Of a stretch of DNA of 30,659 nucleotides, positions 20,485-28,675 are shown piece by piece. Source of the stretch: Fodinibacter sp045807225 (lineage in GTDB: Bacteria; Actinomycetota; Actinomycetes; Actinomycetales; Dermatophilaceae); NCBI GenBank assembly GCA_045807225.1, contig JBJMHU010000115.1:1-30659 (forward strand), written 5' to 3'. Within the stretch, counting starts at the first letter, position 1. Every line of letters starts with the position of its first letter. The notes under the pieces were generated by a model. That model worked only from the letters and a program-made list of their open reading frames with translations. It was not told the origin of the DNA and did no database searches. Made by a program: the position numbers and the translations under genes.

Positions 20485-21291
20485 TCACGGTCGCGCCCGC
20501 CCGAGCTTCCAGTAGCCGCAGGCGAAGATGCTGCGGCGGTCCGTACCGTGCCGGCGCAGCGCGCGCCGAGCGCCCGCCACCAGTCCCGCCTCGCCACACA
20601 CCCAGGCATAGGCGACCGGGCCTCCCGCCGCGGCCAGGGCGACCTGGAGGGCCGGCACCACCGTGCTGCCGGGCCGCCCGGCCCGGCGGTGCACGCTGAC
20701 GTCCCCCAGGTCGTAGGCCGCCAGCACGGCGGGGTCGGACACCTCGACGTGCACCTCGACGCCGTGGTCGCGCGCGTCACCGGCGCCACCCCACGAGTCG
20801 AGGATGGCGGCCACCGACGGCACGGCGGTCTCGTCGGCCACGAGCACCTGCCGGCCCCGCACCCCACCGCCGCGGTACAGCGCGCCACCGGCCCGGATGC
20901 CGACCGGGTCGCCCGGGCGGGCCCGGCAGGTCCACGCCGAGCCGGGCCCGCTGGCACCGTGGGTCACGATGTCGAGGTCGATGTGCCCGAGCACCGGGTC
21001 GTGGTCGCGGATGGTGTACCAGCGCAGCGCCGGCCGCTCGGCCTCGGGGAGCGCGGCCACGCAGGCCCGCACGTCCACCGGCTCGGGGTCGGGCATCACC
21101 AGCGGGTGGTGGCCGGCGGGCGGCATCAACAGGCCGACGTACTCGTCGGGGCCGCAGGGCACGAAGGTACGCAGCCCCTCGGCCGCGCAGGTGACCCGCA
21201 CCATCCCGGCGCCCAGGTCGGTCACGGCGACGACGGTCGCCTCGAACTGCGCAGGCTGCGTGCGCACGAGCGGCTCGGCGATGCTGGTCAT
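20485..21291 (-). CDS. Siderophore-interacting FAD-binding protein (ferric-siderophore reductase)
   Basis: A 268-residue cytosolic reductase of the SIP/ViuB family. RWYTIRDHDP (about 93-102) is the R-x-Y-T-x-R FAD-binding signature. LGHIDLDIVTHGASGPGSAW continues the flavin domain, and the NAD(P)H part ends with AYAWVCGEAGLVAGARRALR and GYWKLGRA. It releases iron from imported ferric siderophores by reduction. AGGAGG precedes the ATG by 4-5 nt, and the start overlaps the ATPase stop by 4 nt. It is the last gene of the five-gene uptake operon, matching the order import then release. Confidence 0.93.
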   Translation of the reverse strand: MTSIAEPLVRTQPAQFEATVVAVTDLGAGMVRVTCAAEGLRTFVPCGPDEYVGLLMPPAGHHPLVMPDPEPVDVRACVAALPEAERPALRWYTIRDHDPVLGHIDLDIVTHGASGPGSAWTCRARPGDPVGIRAGGALYRGGGVRGRQVLVADETAVPSVAAILDSWGGAGDARDHGVEVHVEVSDPAVLAAYDLGDVSVHRRAGRPGSTVVPALQVALAAAGGPVAYAWVCGEAGLVAGARRALRRHGTDRRSIFACGYWKLGRARP

Positions 21292-22085
21292 GCGGTCCTC
21301 CTGCGGGGGATGACGATGGGGGCACCCGACGCCGGGTCGGGAAGCACGGTGGCGGCGACGCCGAAGACGTGCTCGATCACCTCCGGCGTGACGACCTCGA
21401 CCGGCGTGCCCTCCGCCACGACGCGGCCGTCGCGCATGGCGACGAGGTGGTCGGCGTAGCGGGCGGCCATCGCGAGGTCGTGCAGCACCATGACGACGGT
21501 GGTGCCCGAGTCCTCGCACATGGAGCGGACGAGGTCGAGCACGTCGAGCTGGTGGGCGATGTCGAGGAACGACGTGGGCTCGTCGAGCAGCAGCACCGGG
21601 GTCGCCTGGGCGAGCACCATGGCCAGCCACACCCGCTGCCGCTGCCCGCCGGACAGGCTGTCGACCGGCACCGCGGCGAGGTGCACCAGGTCGGTGCGTT
21701 CGAGGGCCGCGGCGACGGCCTCCTCGTCGGCCCGGCTCCAGGTGCGCAGCAGGCCGGAGTGCGGGTGCCGCCCCCGCTCGACGAGCTCGAGCACGCTGAC
21801 CCCCTCGGGGACGACCGGCTGCTGCGGCAGCAGGCCGAGGCGCCGGGCCACGTCGCGGGTGCGCAGCGTGCCGATCTCGTCGCCGTCGAGCAGCACCGCA
21901 CCACCACTGGGTCGCAGCAGCCGGCCGAGGCCACGCAGCAGGGTCGACTTGCCGCACCCGTTCGGGCCGACCACCACGGTCACCAGACCGGTGGGCACCT
22001 CGAGGCTGACCCCGTCGACGACGACGCGTCCGCCGTAGCCCAGCCGTACGGCATCCGCGCGCAGCCGTGTGCCGGTCGAGGTCAT
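21288..22085 (-). CDS. Ferric-siderophore ABC transporter ATPase (FepC type)
   Basis: A 265-residue cytosolic ATPase that powers the two FecCD permeases. Walker A is GPNGCGKST, the Q-loop LLPQQPVVPEG, the signature LSGGQRQRVWLA, Walker B LLLDEPTSFLD and the H-loop His in VMVLHDLAMA. The segment DIAHQLDVLDLVR after Walker B is characteristic of the FepC/FhuC group. Its start overlaps the second permease by 4 nt, and its end overlaps the SIP gene by 4 nt. Confidence 0.95.
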   Translation of the reverse strand: MTSTGTRLRADAVRLGYGGRVVVDGVSLEVPTGLVTVVVGPNGCGKSTLLRGLGRLLRPSGGAVLLDGDEIGTLRTRDVARRLGLLPQQPVVPEGVSVLELVERGRHPHSGLLRTWSRADEEAVAAALERTDLVHLAAVPVDSLSGGQRQRVWLAMVLAQATPVLLLDEPTSFLDIAHQLDVLDLVRSMCEDSGTTVVMVLHDLAMAARYADHLVAMRDGRVVAEGTPVEVVTPEVIEHVFGVAATVLPDPASGAPIVIPRRRTA

Positions 22086-23152
22086 CGGCCCTCCTTGGAG
22101 CTGGGGCGCGCGCGGAGCATCCAGAGCAGCACCGGGGCACCGAGCAGCCCCGTGACGACGCCCACCGGCACGGGGGTGCCGGGGATGCCGTAGGCGGCGG
22201 CGTGGTCCGCGGCCAGCACGACGACCGCACCGACGAGGGCACCCACGCCGATGGCGGGGCGGCCGGGAACGAGGCGCCGCGCGATGGGCCCGCTGAGGAA
22301 GCCGACGAACGCGATCGGCCCGACGACCGCGGTGGCTGCCGCGACGAGCGCCACCACGGCCGCCGTGACACCGGCGCGCAGCGGGCCGACCCGCACGCCG
22401 AGGCCCGCGGCGAGGTCGTCACCGAGGCCGAGCACGGGCAGCCGCCTGCCGAGCACGAGCAGCAGCGGCAGGAGCAGCACGTCGAGCACGAGCAGCCGCC
22501 CGATCTCGACCCAGGTGACCGAGTTGAGGCTGCCGCTGAGCCAGACCATGGCGTCCTGGGCCTGGTAGATGCTGGCCCGCACGAGCACCCAGTGCACGAC
22601 CGCCGACAGGCTCGCCGCGAGCGCCACGCCCACGAGAACCATCGCCCCGGTCGCCCCGCCGCGACCACCCGCCTGGCTGAGGATGAGCACCGCAGCCAGC
22701 ACGGCTCCGGCGAGGGCGGCCAGGGTGACGGGCGTGCCGCGCCACCCGAGCACCACGACGGCGAGCACCGCCCCCGCGCTCGCGCCCAGGGTGATGCCGA
22801 GCACGTCGGGACTCGCGAGCGGGTTGCGCAGCAGCACCTGGAAGGCGGCACCAGCCGCCCCGAAGGCCGCGCCCGCGAGCACGGCCATCACCGCCCGCGG
22901 GAGCGTGGACTCCATGAGCACGAACGACGCACCGGGCACCTGCCCGCCGCCGAGGATGCGCACCGCGTCGGGCAGCGAGACGCGGTAGTCGCCGAGCAGC
23001 GCACGCACGAGCACCAGCGCGACGAGGAGCACCACGAGCCCGGTCACGACGAGGGCGTGGCGACGGCGCGGCCCCCGGCGGGCGGCAGCCAGCACGTCGG
23101 CGGTCGAGGTCGCCCGCGCCGGGGCATCGGCAGTCGTGGTCGCGGTCGTCAT
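22082..23152 (-). CDS. FecCD-family siderophore ABC permease (second)
   Basis: A 356-residue permease with about ten membrane helices. LPRAVMAVLAGAAFGAAGAAFQVLLRNPLASPDVLGITLGAS-like segments (given here in parts: GAAFQVLLRNPLASPD, LGITLGASAGAV) are the FecCD family core. AFVGFLSGPIARRLVPG is the cytoplasmic coupling region facing the ATPase. The ATG start overlaps the stop of the first permease by 4 nt. It pairs with the upstream permease to form a heterodimeric channel as in FepDG. Confidence 0.93.
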   Translation of the reverse strand: MTTATTTADAPARATSTADVLAAARRGPRRRHALVVTGLVVLLVALVLVRALLGDYRVSLPDAVRILGGGQVPGASFVLMESTLPRAVMAVLAGAAFGAAGAAFQVLLRNPLASPDVLGITLGASAGAVLAVVVLGWRGTPVTLAALAGAVLAAVLILSQAGGRGGATGAMVLVGVALAASLSAVVHWVLVRASIYQAQDAMVWLSGSLNSVTWVEIGRLLVLDVLLLPLLLVLGRRLPVLGLGDDLAAGLGVRVGPLRAGVTAAVVALVAAATAVVGPIAFVGFLSGPIARRLVPGRPAIGVGALVGAVVVLAADHAAAYGIPGTPVPVGVVTGLLGAPVLLWMLRARPSSKEGR

Positions 23153-24204
23153 CCGAACCCCTTGGTGCGCCGCGCGACCGCCACCAGCACCGGCGCCCCG
23201 AGCACGGCGCAGATGATGCCGGCCTGCACCTCCGACGGCGCGGCCACGAGCCGGCCGACGACGTCGGCAAGCACCACGAACGCACCGCCGGCGAGCAGCG
23301 AGACCACGAGCACGCGGCGGTGACCGACCCCGACGACGGCCCGCACGGCGTGTGGCACGACCAGGCCGACGAAGGCGATCGGTCCCGCGAGCGCCGTGGC
23401 GGCGGCCGCGAGCAGCACCGCTCCGGCGGCGGCGAGCCCGCGCTGCAGCAGCACGTTCTGGCCCAGGCCCCGGGCGACGTCGTCGCCGAGCGCCACCGCG
23501 TCGAGGGTCGGCCCGGAGGCGAGCGCGAGCACCGCACCGACGGCGAGGAAGGGCAGCACGTCGAGCACCTGGCCGGCGTCGCGCCCGGCCACCGAGCCGA
23601 CCTGCCAGAAGCGGAAGCTGTCGAGGGCACCCCGGTCGGTGACGAGCACCGCCCCGATCAGGCTCTGCGACAGCGCCATCACCGCCGCCCCGGCGAGCGC
23701 CATCGAGATGGCGGCGCTGCGCCGCGGCGCCACAAGGGTGAGCGACTGGACGAGGGCGGCCACGGCCACGGTGCCGACGAGGGCGGCCACGACGTATCCG
23801 GTGACGGTGGTCAGCCCGAGGAAGCGGATGCCGACCACCACCGCCAGCGCGGCACCCGAGTTGAACCCGAGGATGCCGGGCTCCGCGATCGGGTTGCGGG
23901 TCAGGCCCTGCAGCACCACCCCGCTCAGGGCCACTGCGCCGCCGACGGCGAGCGCGATGAGGGTGCGGTCGACCCGCGCCGACACGACGGCCGACGTCTC
24001 GCCGCCGACCGGCATCCCGCGCAGCGCGTCGAGCACCGCCGCCGGCGAGAGCGGCTGCACGCCGACGAACACCGACAGCACCGCCGCGGCGCCGACCAGC
24101 ACCAGCCCGGCCGCGACGGCGACCCGCAGCGGCACCCGCCCCACGGTCCTGGGCGCCGCCGCGAGAGTGGTGGCGGCCCGATGCCCGGTGGCCGTGGTCG
24201 TCAC
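23149..24204 (-). CDS. FecCD-family siderophore ABC permease (first)
   Basis: A 351-residue permease. GVVLQGLTRNPIAEPGILGF is the family signature (QGLTRNPLA-P-ILG), and AFVGLVVPHAVRAVVGVGHR the coupling-loop region. About ten hydrophobic helices are visible. The GTG start is chosen because it overlaps the stop of the lipoprotein gene by 4 nt (GTGA) and gives a normal N-terminus; the frame is open much further upstream inside the lipoprotein gene but is not protein-like there. Confidence 0.93.
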   Translation of the reverse strand: MTTTATGHRAATTLAAAPRTVGRVPLRVAVAAGLVLVGAAAVLSVFVGVQPLSPAAVLDALRGMPVGGETSAVVSARVDRTLIALAVGGAVALSGVVLQGLTRNPIAEPGILGFNSGAALAVVVGIRFLGLTTVTGYVVAALVGTVAVAALVQSLTLVAPRRSAAISMALAGAAVMALSQSLIGAVLVTDRGALDSFRFWQVGSVAGRDAGQVLDVLPFLAVGAVLALASGPTLDAVALGDDVARGLGQNVLLQRGLAAAGAVLLAAAATALAGPIAFVGLVVPHAVRAVVGVGHRRVLVVSLLAGGAFVVLADVVGRLVAAPSEVQAGIICAVLGAPVLVAVARRTKGFG

Positions 24205-25265
24205 GACGCGGGGGTCCCGCCCAGCGCCGCGACGATCTTGGGCAGGAACTCGTCCACGGCCGTGCGCACGGACAACGGGCTGGGCAGCGACATCGACAGG
24301 GCCACGGCGTTGTCGGCGCTCGCGACGTACTGCCCCTTCCTCAGCGCCGGGATCTGGCCGAGCAGGGCGTTGCCGGTGATCTCCTTCGCCCCCGCACCCT
24401 TCTCGGCGTAGAACACGACGACGTCGGCATCCAGCGTCGAGGCCTTCTCGGCCGAGAGGTTCACCGAGAAGGCACCCTGGTTCGCCTCGCTGAGCCGCAC
24501 GACCGTGGGCGAGTCGACCAGGCCGAACTCGCGCAGCATCTGCGGCCGCAGGTCGGCCGTGGTGTAGAGCCCGACCGTCGACAGGTCGGTGGGGCTGAAC
24601 CACGCCCACGCCGCCTTCTTGCCCTTGAGCTGCGGGTTCGCCGCGACGGCGTTCTCGATGGCCCTGGTCGTGTCGGTGAGCAGGGCGGCGGCCTCGGTCG
24701 GCCTGCCGAGCGCGGTGCCGATGGTGGTCAGCTGCTCCTGCCACGGCGTGCCCCACGGTGCGCTCGGATAGGCGACGACCGGGGCGATCTTGGCGAGCTT
24801 GTCGTAGTCCTCCTTCGTCACCCCCGAGCTGAGGCCGAGGATGAGGTCGGGGCGGGTGGCCGCGATGTCGTCGAACGGGATGCCGGCCGAGTCGTCGTAG
24901 CGGGCGATGTCACCGTCCTGCACGCCGAGCTTCGTCGCCGCCGCGTCGAACCAGTCGGTGGAGCCCTTGGCGTTGCCGCCCCAGGTGATCTTCGGTGCCC
25001 CGACCGGCACCACCCCGAGGGCGGCCACCACGTCGGCGTCGGCCCACCCGATGGTGGCGACCCGGGTCGGCGGCTTCGCGATCGTCGTCGTCCCGTGGGC
25101 GTGGCTGATCGTCACGGGGTATGCCGCGGAGTCGGCCGAGGTGCCCGCGCTCGCCGACCCGGCCCCGGCCCGGGGCGTCCCGGCATCCGTCGGGCCGGTG
25201 GCGCACCCGGCGAGGGCGACGGCGAGCACCGGGACGGCGGCGAGCAGGTGGCGGCGGGACGGCAT
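24201..25265 (-). CDS. Ferric-siderophore-binding lipoprotein (FecB/FepB type)
   Basis: A 354-residue extracytoplasmic binding protein. The signal peptide is RRHLLAAVPVLAVALAGC with the lipobox LAG-Cys21, so it is a lipoprotein anchored to the outer face of the membrane. A Ser/Ala/Thr-rich linker follows to about residue 48. The helical-backbone (type III) fold shows PPTRVATIGWADADVVAALG, FDDIAATRPDLILGLSSGV and the C-terminal DADVVVFYAEK and VRTAVDEFLPKIVAALGG. The siderophore class is not determined. GGAGG precedes the ATG by about 7 nt. It is the first gene of the operon, preceded by an iron box. Confidence 0.94.
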   Translation of the reverse strand: MPSRRHLLAAVPVLAVALAGCATGPTDAGTPRAGAGSASAGTSADSAAYPVTISHAHGTTTIAKPPTRVATIGWADADVVAALGVVPVGAPKITWGGNAKGSTDWFDAAATKLGVQDGDIARYDDSAGIPFDDIAATRPDLILGLSSGVTKEDYDKLAKIAPVVAYPSAPWGTPWQEQLTTIGTALGRPTEAAALLTDTTRAIENAVAANPQLKGKKAAWAWFSPTDLSTVGLYTTADLRPQMLREFGLVDSPTVVRLSEANQGAFSVNLSAEKASTLDADVVVFYAEKGAGAKEITGNALLGQIPALRKGQYVASADNAVALSMSLPSPLSVRTAVDEFLPKIVAALGGTPAS

Positions 25266-25296
25266 ACGGACCTCCGGGTGGTGCGGCTTGTGTCGG

Positions 25297-25302
25297 TAAG
25301 TT
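25297..25302 (-). promoter_or_regulatory. Candidate -10 of the siderophore uptake operon
   Basis: On the minus strand TAACTT fits TANNNT and would start transcription near 25290, giving a leader of about 25 nt that holds the GGAGG site. The iron box lies over it and its spacer, so repression by iron is straightforward. No clear -35 is visible. Confidence 0.4.
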
Positions 25303-25319
25303 AGGTAAGGCTTACCTTA
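25301..25319. promoter_or_regulatory. DtxR/IdeR iron box upstream of the siderophore operon
   Basis: TTAGGTAAGGCTTACCTTA matches 16 of 19 positions of the iron-box consensus TTAGGTTAGGCTAACCTAA and is strongly dyad-symmetric. It lies 36-54 bp upstream of the lipoprotein start. It is the better of the two iron boxes in the window and places the whole uptake operon under iron control. Confidence 0.88.
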
Positions 25320-25395
25320 GTCGCACCGCAGCAAGGCGCGTCACACCGGGCCCTCCGGGGGGCATTCGCGCATCGGGCAGCGGCGTCGCTCGACC

Positions 25396-26664
25396 TCAGC
25401 GGACGGGGGTGAGCACCTCGAGGCCGACGTGCGGGCGCAGCGCCTCCGGGACCACCACGGAGCCGTCGGCCTGCTGGTGGTTCTCGAGGATGGCGACCAT
25501 CCAGCGGGTGGTGGCGAGGGTGCCGTTGAGCGTGGCGGCGACCTCGTTGCCGTGCTCGCCCTTGAACCGCGTGTTGAGCCGGCGGGCCTGGAAGGTGGTG
25601 CAGTTCGACGTCGAGGTGAGCTCGCGGTACCGACCCTGGGTGGGCACCCACGCCTCGCAGTCGTACTTGCGCGCCGCGGGGCCACCGAGGTCGCCGGCGG
25701 CGGTGTCGATGATGCGGTAGGGCAGCTCGACGGCGGCGAGCATCTCCTTCTCGAAGTCGAGCAGGCGCTCGTGCTCGGCCGCGGCGTCGTCGGGGCGGCA
25801 GTAGACGAACATCTCGATCTTGTTGAACTGGTGCACCCGGATGATGCCGCGGGTGTCCTTGCCGTAGGAGCCGGCCTCGCGGCGGTAGCAGGTCGACTGC
25901 CCGGCATAGCGGATCGGGCCGTTGCCGAGGTCGAGCACCTCGTCGGCGTGGTAGCCGGCCAGGGCCACCTCCGAGGTGCCGGTGAGGTAGAGGTCGTCGG
26001 CCTCGAGGCGGTAGACCTCGTCGGCGTGGTTGTCGAGGAAGCCCGCGCCCGCCATCACCTCGCTCTTGACGAGGGTGGGGGTGATCAGGGGGACGAAGCC
26101 CGCCGCGATCGCGCGGTTCATCGCATAGGTGAGCAGGCCCATCTCGAGCCGGGCGCCGACACCCTTGAGGAAGTAGAAGCGCGCGCCCGAGACCTTGGCC
26201 CCGCGCTCCATGTCGATGGCGTCGAGGGACTCGGCGAGGGCGAGGTGGTCGCGCGGCTCGATGCCCTCGGCGGCGAAGTCCCGGGCCGTGCCGACGGTCT
26301 CGACGACGACGTAGTCGTCCTCGCCGCCGACCGGGACCTCCGGCTCGACGACGTTGCCGATGGTGCGCAGCAGGCGGTCGAGCTCGGTCTGCGCCTCGTC
26401 GGCGGTGGCCTGCAGGGTCTTGACGTCGGCCGACAGCTGCTTGGTGCGGGCCAACAGGGCCTGCTTGTCGTCACCCTGGGCCTTGGCGACCTCCTTGCCC
26501 ATCGACTTCTGCTCGGCCCGCAGCCGCTCGAACGCGGTCAGCGAGGTGCGGCGGCGCTCGTCGGCGGCGCGGACGGCGTCGACGACACCCTCGTCCTCGC
26601 CCCTCGCGCGCTGGCTGGCACGGACGAGGTCGGGGTCGTCCCGGAGCACCTTGATGTCGATCAC
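25396..26664 (-). CDS. serS: Seryl-tRNA synthetase
   Basis: A 422-residue class II synthetase that charges tRNA-Ser in the cytosol. The N-terminal coiled-coil arm (about 30-110, RRTSLTAFERLRAEQKSMGK and following helices) contacts the long variable arm of tRNA-Ser. Motif 2 includes STCYRREAGSYGKDTRGIIR, the serine-binding loop includes YLTGTSEVALAGYHAD, and motif 3 is NGTLATTRWMVAILENHQ. Length is normal. The GTG start lies exactly 6 nt after TAAACT and has no ribosome-binding site, so the message is probably leaderless. It sits upstream of, and codirectional with, the siderophore operon. Confidence 0.97.
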   Translation of the reverse strand: MIDIKVLRDDPDLVRASQRARGEDEGVVDAVRAADERRRTSLTAFERLRAEQKSMGKEVAKAQGDDKQALLARTKQLSADVKTLQATADEAQTELDRLLRTIGNVVEPEVPVGGEDDYVVVETVGTARDFAAEGIEPRDHLALAESLDAIDMERGAKVSGARFYFLKGVGARLEMGLLTYAMNRAIAAGFVPLITPTLVKSEVMAGAGFLDNHADEVYRLEADDLYLTGTSEVALAGYHADEVLDLGNGPIRYAGQSTCYRREAGSYGKDTRGIIRVHQFNKIEMFVYCRPDDAAAEHERLLDFEKEMLAAVELPYRIIDTAAGDLGGPAARKYDCEAWVPTQGRYRELTSTSNCTTFQARRLNTRFKGEHGNEVAATLNGTLATTRWMVAILENHQQADGSVVVPEALRPHVGLEVLTPVR

Positions 26665-26670
26665 GGCGCG

Positions 26671-26676
26671 AGTTTA
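26671..26676 (-). promoter_or_regulatory. -10 element of serS (leaderless)
   Basis: Minus-strand TAAACT, six bases (CGCGCC), then the serS GTG. This is the most AT-rich -10 of the leaderless set and an exact TANNNT-N6-RTG match. Confidence 0.7.
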
Positions 26677-26982
26677 TCGGCGGCGGCGTCGCGACTCGTC
26701 GCAGATATGGCCGGCAGTGTCGGCCGTCCCCACGACGATGCGGTCGACCTGTGCGATCGGTGCGTGGTTCGTGGCGATCCTCAACCCTGTGCGGCGGTCT
26801 CCAGCTCGGGCGCCGACTGCGGCACCGCATCCGGTGGGCGATGGGCGCCACCCCACCGGACCGCAGGCGCCGGCTCACCTCGGGGCCGCGACCGGTGGAG
26901 CGCCTCGAACCGGCGGAGCAGGTCCCGGTCGCCGGGCCCGCCCCCGGTACCACGGCCGTCCATGAACCACCGGTACCTGCGC

Positions 26983-27072
26983 GGAGTCAGGGGCACTTCG
27001 CGCCGTCAGGGGGTGATCGCCGAGTCAGGGCCGGGTACGCCCCTGACTCGACGGAGTGCTCCTGACTTCGCG
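26983..27072. repeat. REP-like cluster of GAGTCAGGG words
   Basis: Five copies of a short word occur in 90 bp: GGAGTCAGGGG (26983-26993), CGTCAGGGGG (27004-27013), CGAGTCAGGG (27021-27030), its exact inverse CCCTGACTCG (27041-27050), and CTCCTGACTTCGCG (27059-27072). The third and fourth form a perfect 10-bp stem with a 10-nt loop. ACTTCGCG is also present twice as a direct repeat (26995-27002, 27065-27072). Mixed direct and inverted copies resemble a REP/BIME-type element. Confidence 0.6.
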
Positions 27073-27123
27073 GCACGCGAGGTAGGTAGGGGGTGGGACT
27101 TCCGAATGCCGTTGTCCCCGTGC

Positions 27124-27129
27124 CAGAGT
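27124..27129 (+). promoter_or_regulatory. -10 element of the hydrolase gene (leaderless)
   Basis: CAGAGT, six bases, then ATG 27136. First base C instead of T. There is no ribosome-binding site, in line with a leaderless start. Confidence 0.4.
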
Positions 27130-27135
27130 GCCCCG

Positions 27136-28020
27136 ATGATGACGGGTTTCGACGAGTGGGACGTCGAGGTCGCACCGGACGTCCGGCTGCACGGCCGCAG
27201 CGGAGGTGACGGCCCGCCGGTGGTGCTGCTGCACGGCCATCCGAGGGCGCACACCACCTGGTACCGCGTGGCCCCCGAGCTCGCGCGCCGCGGCCTCACC
27301 GTGGTGTGTCCGGACCTGCGCGGGTACGGAAGGTCGTCCGCCCCGGAACCGGACGAGCAGCACGAGCGCTACAGCAACCGCACCATGGCGCACGACGTGG
27401 TGGCGTTGATGAGGCACTCGGGTCACGAGCGCTTCGCCGTGGTGGGCCACGACCGCGGCCAGGGCGTGGCCTACCGCACGGCGCTCGACCACCCCGAGCG
27501 GGTGACCGCCCTCGCCGTGCTCGACGGGCTGCCGCACCTCGAGCAGGCCGAGCGCGTGGACGCGCGGTTCGCGACCCAGTGGTGGCACTGGTTCTTCTTC
27601 GCCGGGTCGCCACACGCCGAGCGGGTCATCACGGCCGACCCGGATGCCTGGTACGGGCTCGACGCCGCCACCCGCGCGGCGATGGGCGAGGAGAACTTCG
27701 ACTACGTCCGCGCCGCCTTGCACGACCCGGCGACCGTGCGGGCCATGCTCGAGGACTACCGGGCCGGCCTCAGCATCGACCTCGACCACGACCGCCGCGA
27801 CCGTGCCGAGGGTCGGCGCATCATGTGCCCGACGCTCGTCGCGTGGTCGGTCGACGACGACATGGAGGACCTCTACGGAGACCTCGTGCCGCTCTGGGAG
27901 CCCTGGGTGTCGGGCCCGATCAGCCGGGCGAGGATCGACAGCGGCCACCACATGGCCGAGGAGAACCCCCTCCAGCTGGCCCGGGTGCTCGGCGACTTCC
28001 TCCTGGCGGACCCGCGCTGA
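27136..28020 (+). CDS. Alpha/beta hydrolase of the fluoroacetate dehalogenase family
   Basis: A 294-residue alpha/beta-hydrolase. LLHGHPRAHTTWYRVAPELA forms the oxyanion region, and VVGHDRGQGVAYRTALDHPE carries the nucleophile as Asp106, which marks haloalkane/haloacetate dehalogenases and epoxide hydrolases. Asp130 (VLDGLP) and His271 (SGHH) complete the triad. WHWFFFAGSPHAERVITADP and the DYRAG segment closely follow haloacetate dehalogenases of the RPA1163 type. In those enzymes two arginines of D-R-G-x-R bind the substrate carboxylate; here the second is Gly110, so fluoroacetate itself may not be the substrate. The ATG at 27136 follows a CAGAGT-N6 signal; a second ATG follows directly. 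It stands alone and is convergent with the LysE gene. Confidence 0.82.
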   Translation: MMTGFDEWDVEVAPDVRLHGRSGGDGPPVVLLHGHPRAHTTWYRVAPELARRGLTVVCPDLRGYGRSSAPEPDEQHERYSNRTMAHDVVALMRHSGHERFAVVGHDRGQGVAYRTALDHPERVTALAVLDGLPHLEQAERVDARFATQWWHWFFFAGSPHAERVITADPDAWYGLDAATRAAMGEENFDYVRAALHDPATVRAMLEDYRAGLSIDLDHDRRDRAEGRRIMCPTLVAWSVDDDMEDLYGDLVPLWEPWVSGPISRARIDSGHHMAEENPLQLARVLGDFLLADPR

Positions 28021-28031
28021 CGGCAAGGCCC

Positions 28032-28670
28032 TCAGTCGGCGCGACCGGTGAGCAGCAGCCCGGTTCCGAGGGTGACCATCATCAGCCCACCGGCGCCGCC
28101 GACCCGCTCCATCCGGCGCGGCGACGAGGCGAACCAGTCGCGGGCCCGGCTCGCGACGAGCGCGACCGTGCCGTCCATGAGCAGGGCGAGCACCGCGAAC
28201 ACCAGCCCGAGCGCCACCAGCTGCGGGAACACCGGCGAGGTCTGCACCACGAACTGGGGCAGCAGCGCTGCGAAGAACACGATCGTCTTGGGGTTGGTCA
28301 CGCCCACGACGTAGCCGGCCCGCACGGCGTGCAGGCTCGGTGTGGAAACCGGCACCCCGGCGTCGAACGCCTCGGCCAGCGCCCTGCGGTGCCGGATCGC
28401 CTGCACGCCGAGCCAGATCAGGTAGCCGGCCCCCAGCACCTTGAGCACGGTGTAGGCGGTCGCGCTCGCGGCGATGAGCGGCCCGAGCCCCACGGCCAGC
28501 GCGCAGATCTGGGTGAGGATGCCGAGCGCGTTGCCGACCACGGTGAGCAGCGCCTCGCGGCGCCCGGAGGACAGCGCGCGGCCGATCGTGAACAGAACGC
28601 TCGGGCCGGGGATGGCGATGATCACCGCCGACGCGATGGCGAAGGCGAACAGCGTGGAGGGCGACGGCAT
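28032..28670 (-). CDS. LysE/RhtB-family amino-acid exporter
   Basis: A 212-residue membrane exporter with six predicted helices. The N-terminal IIAIPGPSVLFTIGRALSSG is the LysE/RhtB signature (PGP), GAGYLIWLGVQAIR closes the first half, and GVTNPKTIVFFAALLPQFV carries the conserved NPK motif at the start of the second. It exports amino acids or related compounds by proton exchange; the substrate is not known. The ATG lies 5 bp after the antiporter stop, without a ribosome-binding site, so translation is probably by reinitiation; CACACT 7 nt before the ATG could also be an internal -10. Confidence 0.88.
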   Translation of the reverse strand: MPSPSTLFAFAIASAVIIAIPGPSVLFTIGRALSSGRREALLTVVGNALGILTQICALAVGLGPLIAASATAYTVLKVLGAGYLIWLGVQAIRHRRALAEAFDAGVPVSTPSLHAVRAGYVVGVTNPKTIVFFAALLPQFVVQTSPVFPQLVALGLVFAVLALLMDGTVALVASRARDWFASSPRRMERVGGAGGLMMVTLGTGLLLTGRAD

Positions 28671-28675
28671 ACGGC

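Larger units (their letters stand above)
26665..27135. other. 470-bp gene-free region with REP-like cluster
   Basis: The region lies between divergent serS and the hydrolase gene. It holds the serS -10 (26671-26676), the hydrolase -10 (27124-27129) and a repeat cluster (26983-27072). Between 26690 and 26980 short frames exist on both strands, but none has a start signal or recognisable product, and I see no tRNA or hairpin-rich RNA. A decayed gene is possible but cannot be shown. Confidence 0.5.

Noticed and set aside
26781..26996. A 71-codon minus-strand frame in the serS-hydrolase gap
   Set aside because: Pro/Arg/Gly-rich, with no ribosome-binding site or TANNNT-N6 signal and no recognisable family; it also runs into the repeat cluster.
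26983..27072. Possible CRISPR-like array
   Set aside because: The repeated word is under 12 bp, spacing is irregular and copies occur in both orientations; no cas gene is present.
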